DNA of 64,000 nucleotides from Mucilaginibacter phyllosphaerae (lineage in GTDB: Bacteria; Bacteroidota; Bacteroidia; Sphingobacteriales; Sphingobacteriaceae). This document shows, piece by piece, positions 28,553 to 37,383 of the stretch. The DNA is taken from NCBI RefSeq assembly GCF_004378255.1, contig NZ_SNQG01000008.1, positions 124,001-188,000 of the forward strand, in the 5' to 3' direction. The notes beneath the pieces were generated by a model, which did no database searches, was not told where the DNA came from, and was given only the letters and a program-made list of their open reading frames with translations. Both the position numbers and the translations under genes were made by a program. Position 1 is the first letter of the stretch; the number at the start of each line of letters is the position of its first letter.

Positions 28553-28596
28553 CTGTTTTAATAGGTTTAAGCGTTAGCTGATGTGCATACGCGTTA

Positions 28597-29370
28597 TCAA
28601 TCTGCCAGTTGTATCCATACCGGGCCATGGTCGCTGGTTTTTTCCCAGCCACGTACGTTGCGGTCAACCCCTGCTGTAAGCAGCCTGTCGTTCAACTGGG
28701 GATTCAGTAAAAAATGGTCAATGCGCAGGCCTGCGTTACGGCCGTAGGCATCCCTAAAATAATCCCAAAAAGTATAAACAACCTCATCCGGATAAATTTT
28801 GCGCAGGGCATCTGTCCAGCCTTGTGCCAGCAGGTTTTCAAACGCCTCCCGCGTTTCCGGCCTAAAAAGTGCATCCTCTACCCATCGTTCGGGTTTATAA
28901 GCATCTAAACCGGTGGGGATAACATTATAATCGCCGGTTAGCACAACGGGCTTGCCGGATGTATATAACGCTGCGGCGTGTTGGGTAAAACGTTTAAACC
29001 ACTGTAGCTTATAATCAAATTTTGGCCCGGGGGCCGGGTTGCCGTTGGGCAGGTACAGGCAGCCAATAGTAATGCCGTTCACTTCTGCCTCTATGTAGCG
29101 GCTGTGGGTATCGTCCGGGTCGCCGGGAAGGCCGCGGCGGGTTTCGGTAAGAGGTAAATTGCGAGACAGTATTGCTACACCATTCCAGCTTTTTTGCCCA
29201 TGCCAGATGGCGTTATACCCGGCGTCATTTATGGCCTGAAGAGGGGATTTTTCGTCGGGTGCTTTAAGTTCCTGCAGGCAGGCTACATCCGGTTGGGTTT
29301 CTTGCAGCCAACGCAGCAATACAGGCAGGCGCCCATTTATGCCGTTAACATTGTAGGTGGCTATTTTCAT
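28597..29370 (-). CDS. xth: Exodeoxyribonuclease III (AP endonuclease)
   Basis: A 257-residue endonuclease/exonuclease/phosphatase family enzyme for base-excision repair, cutting at abasic sites and trimming 3' ends. Motifs in order: MKIATYNVNGINGR, CLQELKAP (metal-binding Glu), GVAILSRN, GDYNVIP (catalytic Asp/Asn), LRIDHFLL and SDHGPVWIQL with the final Asp-His. The length is that of XthA-type enzymes. It lies 44 bp upstream of the YeeE/YedE pair on the same strand; co-transcription is possible but functionally unrelated. Confidence 0.93.
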   Translation of the reverse strand: MKIATYNVNGINGRLPVLLRWLQETQPDVACLQELKAPDEKSPLQAINDAGYNAIWHGQKSWNGVAILSRNLPLTETRRGLPGDPDDTHSRYIEAEVNGITIGCLYLPNGNPAPGPKFDYKLQWFKRFTQHAAALYTSGKPVVLTGDYNVIPTGLDAYKPERWVEDALFRPETREAFENLLAQGWTDALRKIYPDEVVYTFWDYFRDAYGRNAGLRIDHFLLNPQLNDRLLTAGVDRNVRGWEKTSDHGPVWIQLAD

Positions 29371-29423
29371 GGTTGAGGAACGATTGAATTAATAGCGCAA
29401 TTTATAAATGTTTGTGATGATAA

Positions 29424-29804
29424 TTAACTTTCATCTCTAATGTAAACGATCTTATTTTCAGTGAATTTAAATATAGATCTGCCTTTCAGGTTCAGCTCAT
29501 GTCCTTTTTTCATCCCATTTGGCAGGTCTGTGGCTAATACAGCGTGATAGTTTATCTCTATTTCGGTATGCTGGGATGCATCTTTAAAATCGGTAATAGT
29601 TTGCCGCCTGCTGCTAAATAACGCTTTGCCATATTCTGCCTGAATTTTAAATTCATTAATGCCTTTAAGCGTCATGGTAAGTTTGCCGTCTGTGATATTT
29701 TCAAATACAATTGATTCATCTAAAGTAGCTAACATGCCATCAATACCGAAGTTGTTGTAAGCATTGATATAGCTTTTAATGATGTTTTGCTGTTTTTGCA
29801 TCAA
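29424..29804 (-). CDS. NTF2-like (SnoaL-type) small protein
   Basis: A 126-residue cone-fold protein of the nuclear transport factor 2 superfamily. The opening QNIIKSYINAYNNFGIDGMLATLDESIVFEN and the closing LNLKGRSIFKFTENKIVYIRDES are the usual first-helix and last-strand patterns. The superfamily includes isomerases, cyclases and ligand-binding proteins, so no reaction can be assigned. Transcribed alone, 53 bp upstream of exonuclease III on the same strand. Confidence 0.75.
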   Translation of the reverse strand: MMQKQQNIIKSYINAYNNFGIDGMLATLDESIVFENITDGKLTMTLKGINEFKIQAEYGKALFSSRRQTITDFKDASQHTEIEINYHAVLATDLPNGMKKGHELNLKGRSIFKFTENKIVYIRDES

Positions 29805-29960
29805 ATTATGTGTAATAGAAGTTAATTATAGGCTGTTTTTAAATTAATAGGCACGTTATAAGCTCATTATAAAAATATGATAAAGGTAATTAAACCTATT
29901 TAACCATGCGCTGTCATACAGCCGATTTTTAAATCAACAACAAACCTTTAAAACAATTTT

Positions 29961-30611
29961 ATGTACAAAAAACTCCTGCTGATATGCTTATCAGCAATTA
30001 CCATTCAAACCGTTAAAGCACAAACAGAAAAAGGCAGCCAGTTGCTTGGCGCAAGTTTTAGTGTTATGACATCAAGGTCAGACTCTAAAAGTTTCGATTC
30101 CGCAACCGGCGCTTATGGGCAAAATTATCATGGCAAAATAACGCAGTACACAATTACGCCAAATTACAGTTATTTTATTGCAGATAAGCTTGATCTTGGC
30201 GGAGCCATAGGCTATTTATCCAGCCACCAAAAATATGATGGCGAGCAAATATATTCCAGTGAATATAAAGAGCGTGGATTTAATGCATTTGTATATCTAA
30301 GGAAATATTTTTTATATGATAATAAGGTAGGTGTAAGAACAGGGCCTTATTTGAGTTATCAAAATTCAAATATAACCCGCTCCTATCCGGATGTAGCGGA
30401 TAATATTAGTAAAGGCAATTATTATGCTGGCGGAGTAGGCTTGGATTTTATTTATTTCCCGGTAAAAAGATTAGCGCTTTCTGCTGTAATGGGTAATCTA
30501 AACTATTCTCGACTGACCTATACCGGTTCAACAGAAGGTAGCAACAGTAATTTTAACCTGACTTTTGCTAACTCACTTACCTTATCTGTTAATTACGTGT
30601 TTGGTAAATAA
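29961..30611 (+). CDS. Outer-membrane beta-barrel protein
   Basis: A 216-residue protein with a signal peptide (about 1-20, VKA-QTE) and alternating hydrophobic/polar strands with many aromatic residues, ending in SVNYVFGK. The overall look is that of the small OmpA-like or OMP_b-brl barrels common in Bacteroidota. It is probably a structural or unknown-function outer-membrane protein. The gene stands alone and is followed by a perfect 10-bp hairpin. Confidence 0.75.
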   Translation: MYKKLLLICLSAITIQTVKAQTEKGSQLLGASFSVMTSRSDSKSFDSATGAYGQNYHGKITQYTITPNYSYFIADKLDLGGAIGYLSSHQKYDGEQIYSSEYKERGFNAFVYLRKYFLYDNKVGVRTGPYLSYQNSNITRSYPDVADNISKGNYYAGGVGLDFIYFPVKRLALSAVMGNLNYSRLTYTGSTEGSNSNFNLTFANSLTLSVNYVFGK

Positions 30612-30618
30612 ATTTTAT

Positions 30619-30649
30619 CAGCGCCTTATCCTAAAAACTTAAGGCGCTG
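30619..30649 (+). terminator. Hairpin terminator after beta-barrel gene
   Basis: Perfect 10-bp inverted repeat CAGCGCCTTA / TAAGGCGCTG with an 11-nt loop, 8 bp after the stop codon. It is followed by an AT-rich but not strongly T-rich run (AATTAAATTTA), so it may act as a terminator or as a 3'-end stabiliser. Confidence 0.65.
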
Positions 30650-30722
30650 AATTAAATTTATAATTGCACAACCACATGTGTATATCTATCGTAATAGGTA
30701 AGAAAAACCCCGAAAAGATAAC

Positions 30723-31457
30723 ATGAAAAAAAACTTACTTAAATTTAGCGTACTTGCCTTGTTAACGAGCATTGCTGCCGTATCGTGTAAAAAGGATAGT
30801 ACGCCTGCAACTGCTTCAACTGCCGAAGTGGCCTTTGCTTTATCGGCCGATAATGCCTCATCAACCCTGGTCACCAAATCTGTTGGCAACCCTGCTATTA
30901 ATGTTACCGGAGTTACGGCTGCCAGCATTAAGTGGACATCGGCCATTGCCAATATCGGCCGTTTTAAGCTTGAGGCAAAAAAGAATGGTAAAGAGATTGA
31001 GATTACTACAAAAAACATCACCAATCTTGATCTTTTTGCTATTGACCCGGCTACTATTGCCGCTAAAATAGATACAGGTAATTATAAAGAGATATCTATA
31101 AAAGTATTGCTTGTAAAATCATCCGGCACTGATATCCCGCTTACTGTTAAGGGTACATTTACATCAGCTGGCGGTGCAGCCGTGCCAATAGAGTTTGATT
31201 ATAATGACAATGCTATCCTGAAAGCAGAAGTGGAGAACGTAACTGTTGATGCAACTACAGATGTTACTGCAAAGCTTAATTTCCATTTAAATAAATTACT
31301 TACTGCTATTCCGTCTACGCAAATAGATGCCGCTACCCGTACTAACGGTGCAATTGTAATTAGTAATGCCAGCAATACCGCTATTTATAATAAAGTTATA
31401 GCCAACTTGCTTTTAGCAATAGAAGCGCGTGGTTTCGAAAAACATAAAAAAAAGTAA
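30723..31457 (+). CDS. Hypothetical lipoprotein
   Basis: A 244-residue predicted lipoprotein: MKKNLLKFSVLALLTSIAAVSCKK gives a lipobox (AAVSC) with Cys22, followed by a Thr/Ser/Ala-rich linker. The rest is rich in Ala, Thr, Val, Asp and Lys with alternating strand-like patterns, and ends with a basic tail (GFEKHKKK). I do not recognise the family with confidence; it resembles the beta-sandwich lipoproteins of Bacteroidota that carry a DUF4382-like domain, but this is uncertain. Transcribed alone, with a terminator 37 bp after its stop. Confidence 0.7.
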   Translation: MKKNLLKFSVLALLTSIAAVSCKKDSTPATASTAEVAFALSADNASSTLVTKSVGNPAINVTGVTAASIKWTSAIANIGRFKLEAKKNGKEIEITTKNITNLDLFAIDPATIAAKIDTGNYKEISIKVLLVKSSGTDIPLTVKGTFTSAGGAAVPIEFDYNDNAILKAEVENVTVDATTDVTAKLNFHLNKLLTAIPSTQIDAATRTNGAIVISNASNTAIYNKVIANLLLAIEARGFEKHKKK

Positions 31458-31494
31458 AATAATTTAAATCAGTTTTGTATAGGTTAATGGAGAG

Positions 31495-31519
31495 GCCGCT
31501 TTTTATGAGCGGCTTTTTT
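31495..31519 (+). terminator. Rho-independent terminator
   Basis: GCCGCT / AGCGGC stem with a 7-nt loop, immediately followed by TTTTTT. It lies 37 bp after the lipoprotein gene and 52 bp before the next gene, a good intrinsic terminator on the plus strand. Confidence 0.85.
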
Positions 31520-31571
31520 GTTGCAAATTAGCGGGACAAATAACATTTTTTGCTTTAATTTATATCTGTAA

Positions 31572-32771
31572 ATGAGCGAGCAATCATCACCTAAAAAATT
31601 TCTGAAATTAACCGGCTATCAATGGGCCTGCATGCTATACATAGCCGTGGCCATTTTTTGCTGGCAGCTTAAATATTTCAGGCATATAGATAATAACTAC
31701 CTCATTTTTCGCACCTCGTTCTATCATTTTAAAGATCATCTTAACCTGTACCTGCTTTACCCCAAAGAGTATTACGACGTGTATATTTATGGGCCGGCAT
31801 TTACTTTGTTTATTGCCCCGCTTGCCTTAATGCCCGAGGGTTGGGGCTTCTTTTTTTGGGAAGTAGGTAATGCCGCAGCATTTTTGTGGGCCATTAATAC
31901 CCTGCCTTTTACAAACCGTACTAAAACCGCCATACTGCTGCTTTGCGCTATTGAGTTTGCCAACTCCAGCCATTACATGCAATTTAACCCGATAATTGCC
32001 GCCATTATTATACTTAGCTTTACGATGGTGAGGCGCCAAAAAGAGCAATATGCCACACTATTTACGGTGTTTGGCACGCTCATGAAAATTTACCCAATTG
32101 TAGGGTTGGCTTTTTTTATGTTCTCTAAAAATAAGCTGAAGTATATAGCCTGGTCATTTATATGGCTAATTGTTCTACTGTGCCTGCCGGCAATCATATC
32201 CGGGCCGCAATTTTTGGTGCAAACCTATAAGGATTGGTTTGCGGCATTAACCTCCAAAAACCTAACCAACCAAAGTTTAACCACCGGGTTCGACTGGTGC
32301 CTGATGGGCGTAACAAGGCGTTTATTTCAGGATGCAAGCATTCCAAACTGGCCATTTTTGCTGGGTGGCGTGGCTGTATTTAGCGGGGCATTATTGCGGT
32401 TTAAACAATATAGTTCGCTTAAATTTCAACTGCAGGTAATGTGCTCCATGTTGTTAATGGTAGTGATATTCAGCACCGCGTCAGAGCACCCTACCTTTAT
32501 TATAGCTACCGCAGGCGCCATAATTTACATGATGATGCAGGAGAAGCCTTTTACACCCTTTAATATTGTGATACTGGTTTTGCTGTTGGTGGTTACCGGG
32601 CTTGGCCCGTCGGATGCCTTCCCTAAGCCTGCCCGTGTTTGGATGCAGAACTATGCTATAAAAGCTTACGTGCCAATTATTATCTGGTTTAAAATAGCCT
32701 GGGAGCTATTGTTTAAAGATTTTAGCAACGATAAGCTGCCATTGAAAACAGCTACCGGCGAATCCGTATAA
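31572..32771 (+). CDS. GT87-like (DUF2029) membrane glycosyltransferase
   Basis: A 399-residue polytopic membrane protein with about ten hydrophobic segments. The N-terminal region has YLLYPKEYYDVYIYGPAFTLFIAPLALMP, the pattern seen near the catalytic loop of GT87 / DUF2029 proteins, and a later TLMKIYPIVGLAFFMF segment (K-x-x-P) is also family-like. GT87 enzymes transfer sugars from polyprenyl-phosphate donors in the envelope; actinobacterial members are mannosyltransferases. The acceptor here is unknown. No other polysaccharide gene is adjacent. Confidence 0.75.
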   Translation: MSEQSSPKKFLKLTGYQWACMLYIAVAIFCWQLKYFRHIDNNYLIFRTSFYHFKDHLNLYLLYPKEYYDVYIYGPAFTLFIAPLALMPEGWGFFFWEVGNAAAFLWAINTLPFTNRTKTAILLLCAIEFANSSHYMQFNPIIAAIIILSFTMVRRQKEQYATLFTVFGTLMKIYPIVGLAFFMFSKNKLKYIAWSFIWLIVLLCLPAIISGPQFLVQTYKDWFAALTSKNLTNQSLTTGFDWCLMGVTRRLFQDASIPNWPFLLGGVAVFSGALLRFKQYSSLKFQLQVMCSMLLMVVIFSTASEHPTFIIATAGAIIYMMMQEKPFTPFNIVILVLLLVVTGLGPSDAFPKPARVWMQNYAIKAYVPIIIWFKIAWELLFKDFSNDKLPLKTATGESV

Positions 32772-33052
32772 CATCCTTAATTTTTCTGGTATAAATAATA
32801 TAACGGTGTATCAAACAGTGTTGCAGGCGGCGTGTTATGTTTTGTCTTTGGTAAATGCCTGTCAATGTGAATCATTTACTTCTTATATTTCAAAATTTAA
32901 CCATTCGTAATGTATTTAATATAAATGTTGCATTAATTGTGCTTTTATTTTCATAATTTACCAAAGAAATCATAATTGTGATTGTTAAACCGGTCTTAAA
33001 TAAATACTTTATGACAGACGTTTGATTTTTTTAATGAATTAAGGGCATTTTT
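32772..33052. other. 281-bp intergenic region upstream of the Anbu cluster
   Basis: Lies upstream of the cpATP-grasp gene and is expected to hold its promoter. It is AT-rich; TATATTTC (near 32884) is one base away from the TAnnTTTG -7 consensus, but it is far from the start codon. No hairpin or known RNA element was recognised. Confidence 0.4.
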
Positions 33053-34504
33053 ATGTACAAATCGCAGCATTTTGAAAAGTACAATTTAATAAACGGCGTA
33101 TGGGACGAAATGTACAATGAAAATAGTGTCGTTCGTGGCCATTATCAAAAGGTAATAGAATATTTAGCCAAAGAATCGCCTGATGATCTAAACAAAAAAG
33201 AAGAATTGGCCAAACGCCTGTTCATGACGCAGGGCATCACCTTTACGGTTTATAACAGCGGCGAAGGTATCGAGAAGATCTTTCCGTTTGATATCATTCC
33301 GCGCGTTATTACAGCCGCCGAATGGGAATTTGTAGAGAAAGGCATCAAGCAAAGGCTTACCGCGCTAAACTTATTTCTGAAAGATATTTATCATAATCAG
33401 TTTATTGTAAAAGACGGTATTGTACCAATTGATATCATCTATTCGTGCCCGCACTTTTTGCGCGAGATGTACCAATTGAATGTACCTTATGATGTTTATG
33501 TACATATTGCGGGGATAGATCTGATCCGCGACCATGACGGCACTTTTTATGTGCTGGAGGATAACCTGCGAACCCCATCGGGCGTAAGTTATATGCTGGA
33601 GAACCGCGAGATAACCAAACGTTTATTTCCGGATCTGTTGCCGAATTGCGGCGTACGCAGCGTAACCGAATATCCGTCGATATTATATAAAAACCTGCTG
33701 TCGTTATCGCCAAGGCAAATAAGTAACCCTACTATCGTATTGCTTAGTCCGGGTATTTACAACTCAGCTTATTTTGAGCATACCACGCTGGCCCGTTTAA
33801 TGGGTGTGGAACTGGTAGAGGGCCGCGACCTGGTGGTGAATAATCACAAAGTGTATATGAAAACCACTACCGGCCTGCAACAGGTAGATGTAATTTACCG
33901 CCGGGTAGACGACGACTTTTTAGACCCTTTGGTATTTAATCCCAACAGTGTATTAGGTGTAGCCGGTTTAATGGGCGCTTATCGTAAAGGTAACGTAGCC
34001 ATCGTAAACGCCATCGGTAACGGTGTTGCCGATGATAAGGCCACCTACATTTATGTGCCGGATATGATCCGCTATTATCTGAATGAAGAGCCGTTATTAA
34101 AGAATGTGCCTACCCATAGGTTAAGTAATGATGACGAGCGCGAGCACGTGTTCAAAAACATCAACACCATGGTGGTTAAAAAAACCAACGAAAGCGGCGG
34201 TTACGGCATGCTGATGGGCCATGCAGCCAGCGAAGAAGAGATAGAGAAGTACAAACTAGAAATATTAAAAGATCCGCGAAATTTCATCGCGCAGCCAACA
34301 ATTAGCTTATCGGCAGCGCCATGTTATATAGGTGGGGTGCTGCAGCCCAGGCGTATCGATTTAAGGCCTTACGCCCTTTGCGGCCCGGATGGCATTGAGA
34401 TTGTGCCCGGCGGCTTAACCCGTGTGGCCTTAACAGAAGGCTCGCTGGTGGTGAACAGTTCGCAGGGGGGCGGCAGTAAGGATACGTGGGTATTAGCCCC
34501 CTAA
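33053..34504 (+). CDS. Circularly permuted ATP-grasp protein (Anbu-cluster amidoligase-like)
   Basis: A 483-residue protein of the circularly permuted ATP-grasp type 2 family (DUF404/DUF407 group). Visible family signatures: FDIIPRVITAAEWEFVEKGI, ALNLFLKDIYH, the metal/ATP-binding EDNLRTPSGVSYMLENR, and a later VVKKTNESGGYGMLMG block. ATP-grasp proteins of this group are predicted amide- or peptide-bond-forming ligases; no substrate has been fixed. The C-terminus (VLAP) and stop codon are formed by an intergenic repeat that starts at 34497, so the last few residues are not family sequence. It heads a five-gene cluster with alpha-E, transglutaminase and Anbu genes. Confidence 0.9.
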   Translation: MYKSQHFEKYNLINGVWDEMYNENSVVRGHYQKVIEYLAKESPDDLNKKEELAKRLFMTQGITFTVYNSGEGIEKIFPFDIIPRVITAAEWEFVEKGIKQRLTALNLFLKDIYHNQFIVKDGIVPIDIIYSCPHFLREMYQLNVPYDVYVHIAGIDLIRDHDGTFYVLEDNLRTPSGVSYMLENREITKRLFPDLLPNCGVRSVTEYPSILYKNLLSLSPRQISNPTIVLLSPGIYNSAYFEHTTLARLMGVELVEGRDLVVNNHKVYMKTTTGLQQVDVIYRRVDDDFLDPLVFNPNSVLGVAGLMGAYRKGNVAIVNAIGNGVADDKATYIYVPDMIRYYLNEEPLLKNVPTHRLSNDDEREHVFKNINTMVVKKTNESGGYGMLMGHAASEEEIEKYKLEILKDPRNFIAQPTISLSAAPCYIGGVLQPRRIDLRPYALCGPDGIEIVPGGLTRVALTEGSLVVNSSQGGGSKDTWVLAP

Positions 34505-34604
34505 CCCCCTGAAGGGGGAACAGAATTTTAAACTAACTATATGCATATCTGTATAAATAAAATATCTCATTCAAAAAACTCCCCCTTCAGGGGGCCGGGG
34601 GGCG
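34497..34604. repeat. G/C-rich inverted-repeat element
   Basis: Two 24-bp arms in inverted orientation (GCCCCCTAACCCCCTGAAGG... at 34497-34520 and its near-complement at 34580-34604) enclose about 59 bp of AT-rich DNA. The arms differ at three positions. This fills the whole gap between the ATP-grasp and alpha-E genes and supplies the ATP-grasp stop codon. A short MITE-like or REP-doublet element is the likeliest description. Confidence 0.7.
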
Positions 34605-34611
34605 AACCAAT

Positions 34612-35547
34612 ATGTTAAGCAGGGTAGCAGCAAGTTTTTATTGGTTAAGCAGGTATATAGAGCGTAGCGACGGTATTTTAAGAATGCTGAAAACCAATTA
34701 TGCATCGTCGCAGGATTCGGTGGCTGGGTTTACCTGGGAGCCCGTGATCAGGATCTTCTCCGGCTCAGATGAGGAGCTGATAGAAAAGTTAGGGGACGAC
34801 AGCCGCGCCGTTTTAAAGTATATGGTGATAGATAAGGATAATGCCAACTCTATTGTAAACCTGGTTACGCTGGCGCGAGAGAACGCCCGGAGTGTACAGG
34901 AACATATCCCCAAAGATCTTTGGCAATGCCTTAACGAATATTACCATACTGCCAAAGAGCCGCGCATTGTTAATGGCCTTAAAAAGGATGACCCGATAGG
35001 CGTTTTAGATATCCTGATCAAAGAGGTTATGCTTTATTATGGCACGGCCGAAATTACCATGGAGCGGGGCCAGGCCCGTAGCTTTATGAACATAGGTAAA
35101 TATCTGGAGCGCGCCATCCAGTCTATAGATATTTTGGATGTAAAGTTTGGGCCCATCAACAGTAACCCCGATCTGCTGCTGGATATCACCTACTGGAAAC
35201 ACCTGTTGTTATCTATAGGTGGGTACGAATTGTACCAAAAAACCTATCGCGACGGATTGGAAGCGCATAATGTTATTGAGCAGGTGATTTTAAATAACGA
35301 TTTTCCGCGTTCGGTTATCTATTCGGTAAATAATATCCAACGGTATTTCGACAGGTTGAAGAACAATAGTAATGTGAACGATTACCGCGAGATCTCCTTT
35401 CAGATAGGTAAGCTGCAAAGCAACATTAAATATAGTTCGGTTAAAAGCATCAGGCAAATGGGTTTGCACGAATACCTCACCAGCCTGCGCGAAGACCTGT
35501 ACCGCATAGGTAACTCGCTTAACGAATATTATTTTGCAAATTCCTGA
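34612..35547 (+). CDS. Alpha-E domain protein (DUF403)
   Basis: A 311-residue all-helical alpha-E protein. The opening MLSRVAASFYWLSRYIERSDGILRML is a very strong family signature (the LSRVA-x-x-x-YW-x-x-RY-x-ER pattern), with LARENARSVQEHIPKDLWQCLN and GRSF-like ARSFMNIGKYLERA later. The family is predicted to form a scaffold or accessory subunit beside circularly permuted ATP-grasp proteins, which are encoded just upstream. The transglutaminase gene follows 14 bp later. No catalytic residue is established. Confidence 0.92.
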   Translation: MLSRVAASFYWLSRYIERSDGILRMLKTNYASSQDSVAGFTWEPVIRIFSGSDEELIEKLGDDSRAVLKYMVIDKDNANSIVNLVTLARENARSVQEHIPKDLWQCLNEYYHTAKEPRIVNGLKKDDPIGVLDILIKEVMLYYGTAEITMERGQARSFMNIGKYLERAIQSIDILDVKFGPINSNPDLLLDITYWKHLLLSIGGYELYQKTYRDGLEAHNVIEQVILNNDFPRSVIYSVNNIQRYFDRLKNNSNVNDYREISFQIGKLQSNIKYSSVKSIRQMGLHEYLTSLREDLYRIGNSLNEYYFANS

Positions 35548-35561
35548 TAAACATTAGTACC

Positions 35562-36539
35562 ATGCCCGAATTTAAAATACAACATATCACCAAATACGCT
35601 TACGATGGTTTTGTGCGCGATAGTGCCAATAAAATTATCCTGTACCCTATTGTTGATATTTACCAGGAAGTTTTAAAGCACGATCTGAATATTACCGGGC
35701 ACCCCCAGGTTGATACCTATGTTGATTATTACGGTAACGAAGTTGGCAGCTTTACCTATACCGAGCCGCATAACCTGATGATAATCAATTCGCAGCTATC
35801 TATCATCACCCACCCGCGGCCATTACCTTTAGATAACATATTCTCTGCCGAGCAGTGGAACGAGCTGTTTAACCTGCGCTATGTGGTGCCTTATATTGAT
35901 TTTTTAAAACAAGAGTATTTTGAAGGACTGAGCGAACTGCGCCCCGTGGTAGAAGCCGAGCGCAAGGCCGAAGATACGCCTTACCATACCGCCCTAAAAT
36001 TCTGTAAATACGTTTACAAAAACTTTGAATACATAAAAGGCGTAACCACGGTAGAAACCACGCTGGACGAGATCTGGGCATTAAAGGCAGGCGTTTGCCA
36101 GGATTTTGCCCATTTGCTGATGGTTATGCTGCGCCTGGTTGGCATTCCGGCGCGTTATGTGAGCGGCTATATCTGCCCGAACAAAGATGGTATGCGCGGC
36201 GAAGGGGCTACCCATGCCTGGGCCGAAGCTTACCTGCCCGGTTACGGTTGGTTAGGTATCGACCCCACTAATAATTGCGTGGCTAACGAAAACCATGTGC
36301 GTTTAGCTGTTGGGCGTAATTTTAGTGATTGCTCGCCGGTTAAGGGAGTGTATAAAGGTGTGGCCGGCCATAGGCTGGAAGTGTCTGTTTCTGTAGGATA
36401 CGAAGACGGCCAGGTTCACGAGGAAAAGGATATATTTACCGTTGCTAATCATGCACGGCCGGCTGCCGGCATTGCCCGTAACAGCTATGCCAAGTACATG
36501 GAGATGATAGAGCAGCAGCAACAACAACAGCAGCAATAA
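35562..36539 (+). CDS. Transglutaminase-like cysteine protein with C-terminal poly-Gln tail
   Basis: A 325-residue protein with the bacterial transglutaminase N-terminal beta domain (about 1-100) and a papain-like transglutaminase core. The catalytic triad is visible: Cys179 in KAGVCQDFAHL, His218 in GATHAWAEAYLPG and Asp234 in WLGIDPTNN. Such proteins in this gene setting may act as proteases, isopeptidases or acyl-transferases. The C-terminus ends with eight consecutive glutamines written with mixed CAG/CAA codons, which is unusual. It follows the alpha-E gene by 14 bp; anbu follows 106 bp later across a repeat-like stretch. Confidence 0.93.
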   Translation: MPEFKIQHITKYAYDGFVRDSANKIILYPIVDIYQEVLKHDLNITGHPQVDTYVDYYGNEVGSFTYTEPHNLMIINSQLSIITHPRPLPLDNIFSAEQWNELFNLRYVVPYIDFLKQEYFEGLSELRPVVEAERKAEDTPYHTALKFCKYVYKNFEYIKGVTTVETTLDEIWALKAGVCQDFAHLLMVMLRLVGIPARYVSGYICPNKDGMRGEGATHAWAEAYLPGYGWLGIDPTNNCVANENHVRLAVGRNFSDCSPVKGVYKGVAGHRLEVSVSVGYEDGQVHEEKDIFTVANHARPAAGIARNSYAKYMEMIEQQQQQQQQ

Positions 36540-36645
36540 TTAAGAGAGGCAAGATCTTAAGAAGCCAGAGGCAAGACAAAGAGCGAATAATTGGTGTCTT
36601 AGTTCTTGTTCTCCTGATTCTTGCCTCCCTCAAAAAAGGTAAATC
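36540..36645. repeat. Repeat-like intergenic stretch with inverted ends
   Basis: The gap between the transglutaminase and anbu genes has related, inverted ends: GAGAGGCAAGATC near 36544 and GATTCTTGCCTCCCTC near 36617, plus an internal GAGGCAAGAC copy. It looks like a small dispersed repeat rather than a promoter region. The pattern is imperfect and could be checked only by comparison with the rest of the genome. Confidence 0.45.
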
Positions 36646-37383
36646 ATGACTTACTGTTTAGGAATTAAAGTTAAAGAAGGCTTAATTGCCCTTGCCGATA
36701 CCCGCATTACATCAGGCACAGAAACTACTGTAAAAAAGAAACTGACCACCGTACAAAAAGATGGCGGCAGCATGTTCATCATGACCAGCGGCCTGCGATC
36801 TGTACGGGATAAGGCGGTAGTTTACTTTAACGAACTGGTAGAAACCCAAACTTTCGAGAAACTTTACCAGGCCGTTAATGCCTTTGGCGAACAGGTGCGT
36901 CGTGTAGCCGAAGAGGACCGCGCCACACTGGAGAAAGCCGGCTTTAAATTCGATTTGAATACGATAATTGGCGGCCAGTTAAAAGGGGACGATGAGCATA
37001 AACTTTTCCTGCTTTATCCGGAAGGTAACTGGGTAGAGCTGGGGCAGGGCGCGCCGTTTGTAGCCATTGGTAACTCGGGGCATGGCAAGGCTATTTTAAA
37101 CCGCACGCTGGATGAAGATTCTGGCATGCATTTAGCATTGAAGGCAGCGTTCCTGTCGTTTGATTCTACGCGGGTAAGCAGTAACAATGTAGATTTCCCG
37201 ATAGATATTGCTTTATATAGAAAAGATACGTTTGAATTAGTGGAGCAGCGATATACTCAAAAAGATATGGCCAGTATATCGGCCCAATGGGATGATGAAC
37301 TAAAAGCCGCCCTGCAGCATATATCGGGCGATTGGATGGAAAAAGCATTTGCAAAATTACCAAAGGTTAAAGATGAAGTTTAA
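36646..37383 (+). CDS. Anbu, bacterial proteasome-like Ntn hydrolase
   Basis: A 245-residue proteasome beta-type peptidase of the Anbu family. The chain starts Met-Thr (MTYCLGIKVKEGLIALADTR), so removal of Met alone exposes the catalytic Thr1 without a propeptide. In mature numbering Asp17 lies in ALADTR, and a Lys cluster at 29-31 occupies the expected general-base region near Lys33 of proteasomes. GQLKGDDEHKLFLLYPEGNWVE and FVAIGNSGHGKAILNR are also family-like. Known Anbu proteins form open helical or lock-washer assemblies of unclear substrate. The neighbours (cpATP-grasp, alpha-E, two transglutaminases) are exactly those expected for Anbu clusters. Confidence 0.92.
   Translation: MTYCLGIKVKEGLIALADTRITSGTETTVKKKLTTVQKDGGSMFIMTSGLRSVRDKAVVYFNELVETQTFEKLYQAVNAFGEQVRRVAEEDRATLEKAGFKFDLNTIIGGQLKGDDEHKLFLLYPEGNWVELGQGAPFVAIGNSGHGKAILNRTLDEDSGMHLALKAAFLSFDSTRVSSNNVDFPIDIALYRKDTFELVEQRYTQKDMASISAQWDDELKAALQHISGDWMEKAFAKLPKVKDEV

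Noticed and set aside
28714..29376. Plus-strand short frames opposite exonuclease III.
   Set aside because: Antisense shadows with no domain; the minus-strand gene has all catalytic motifs.
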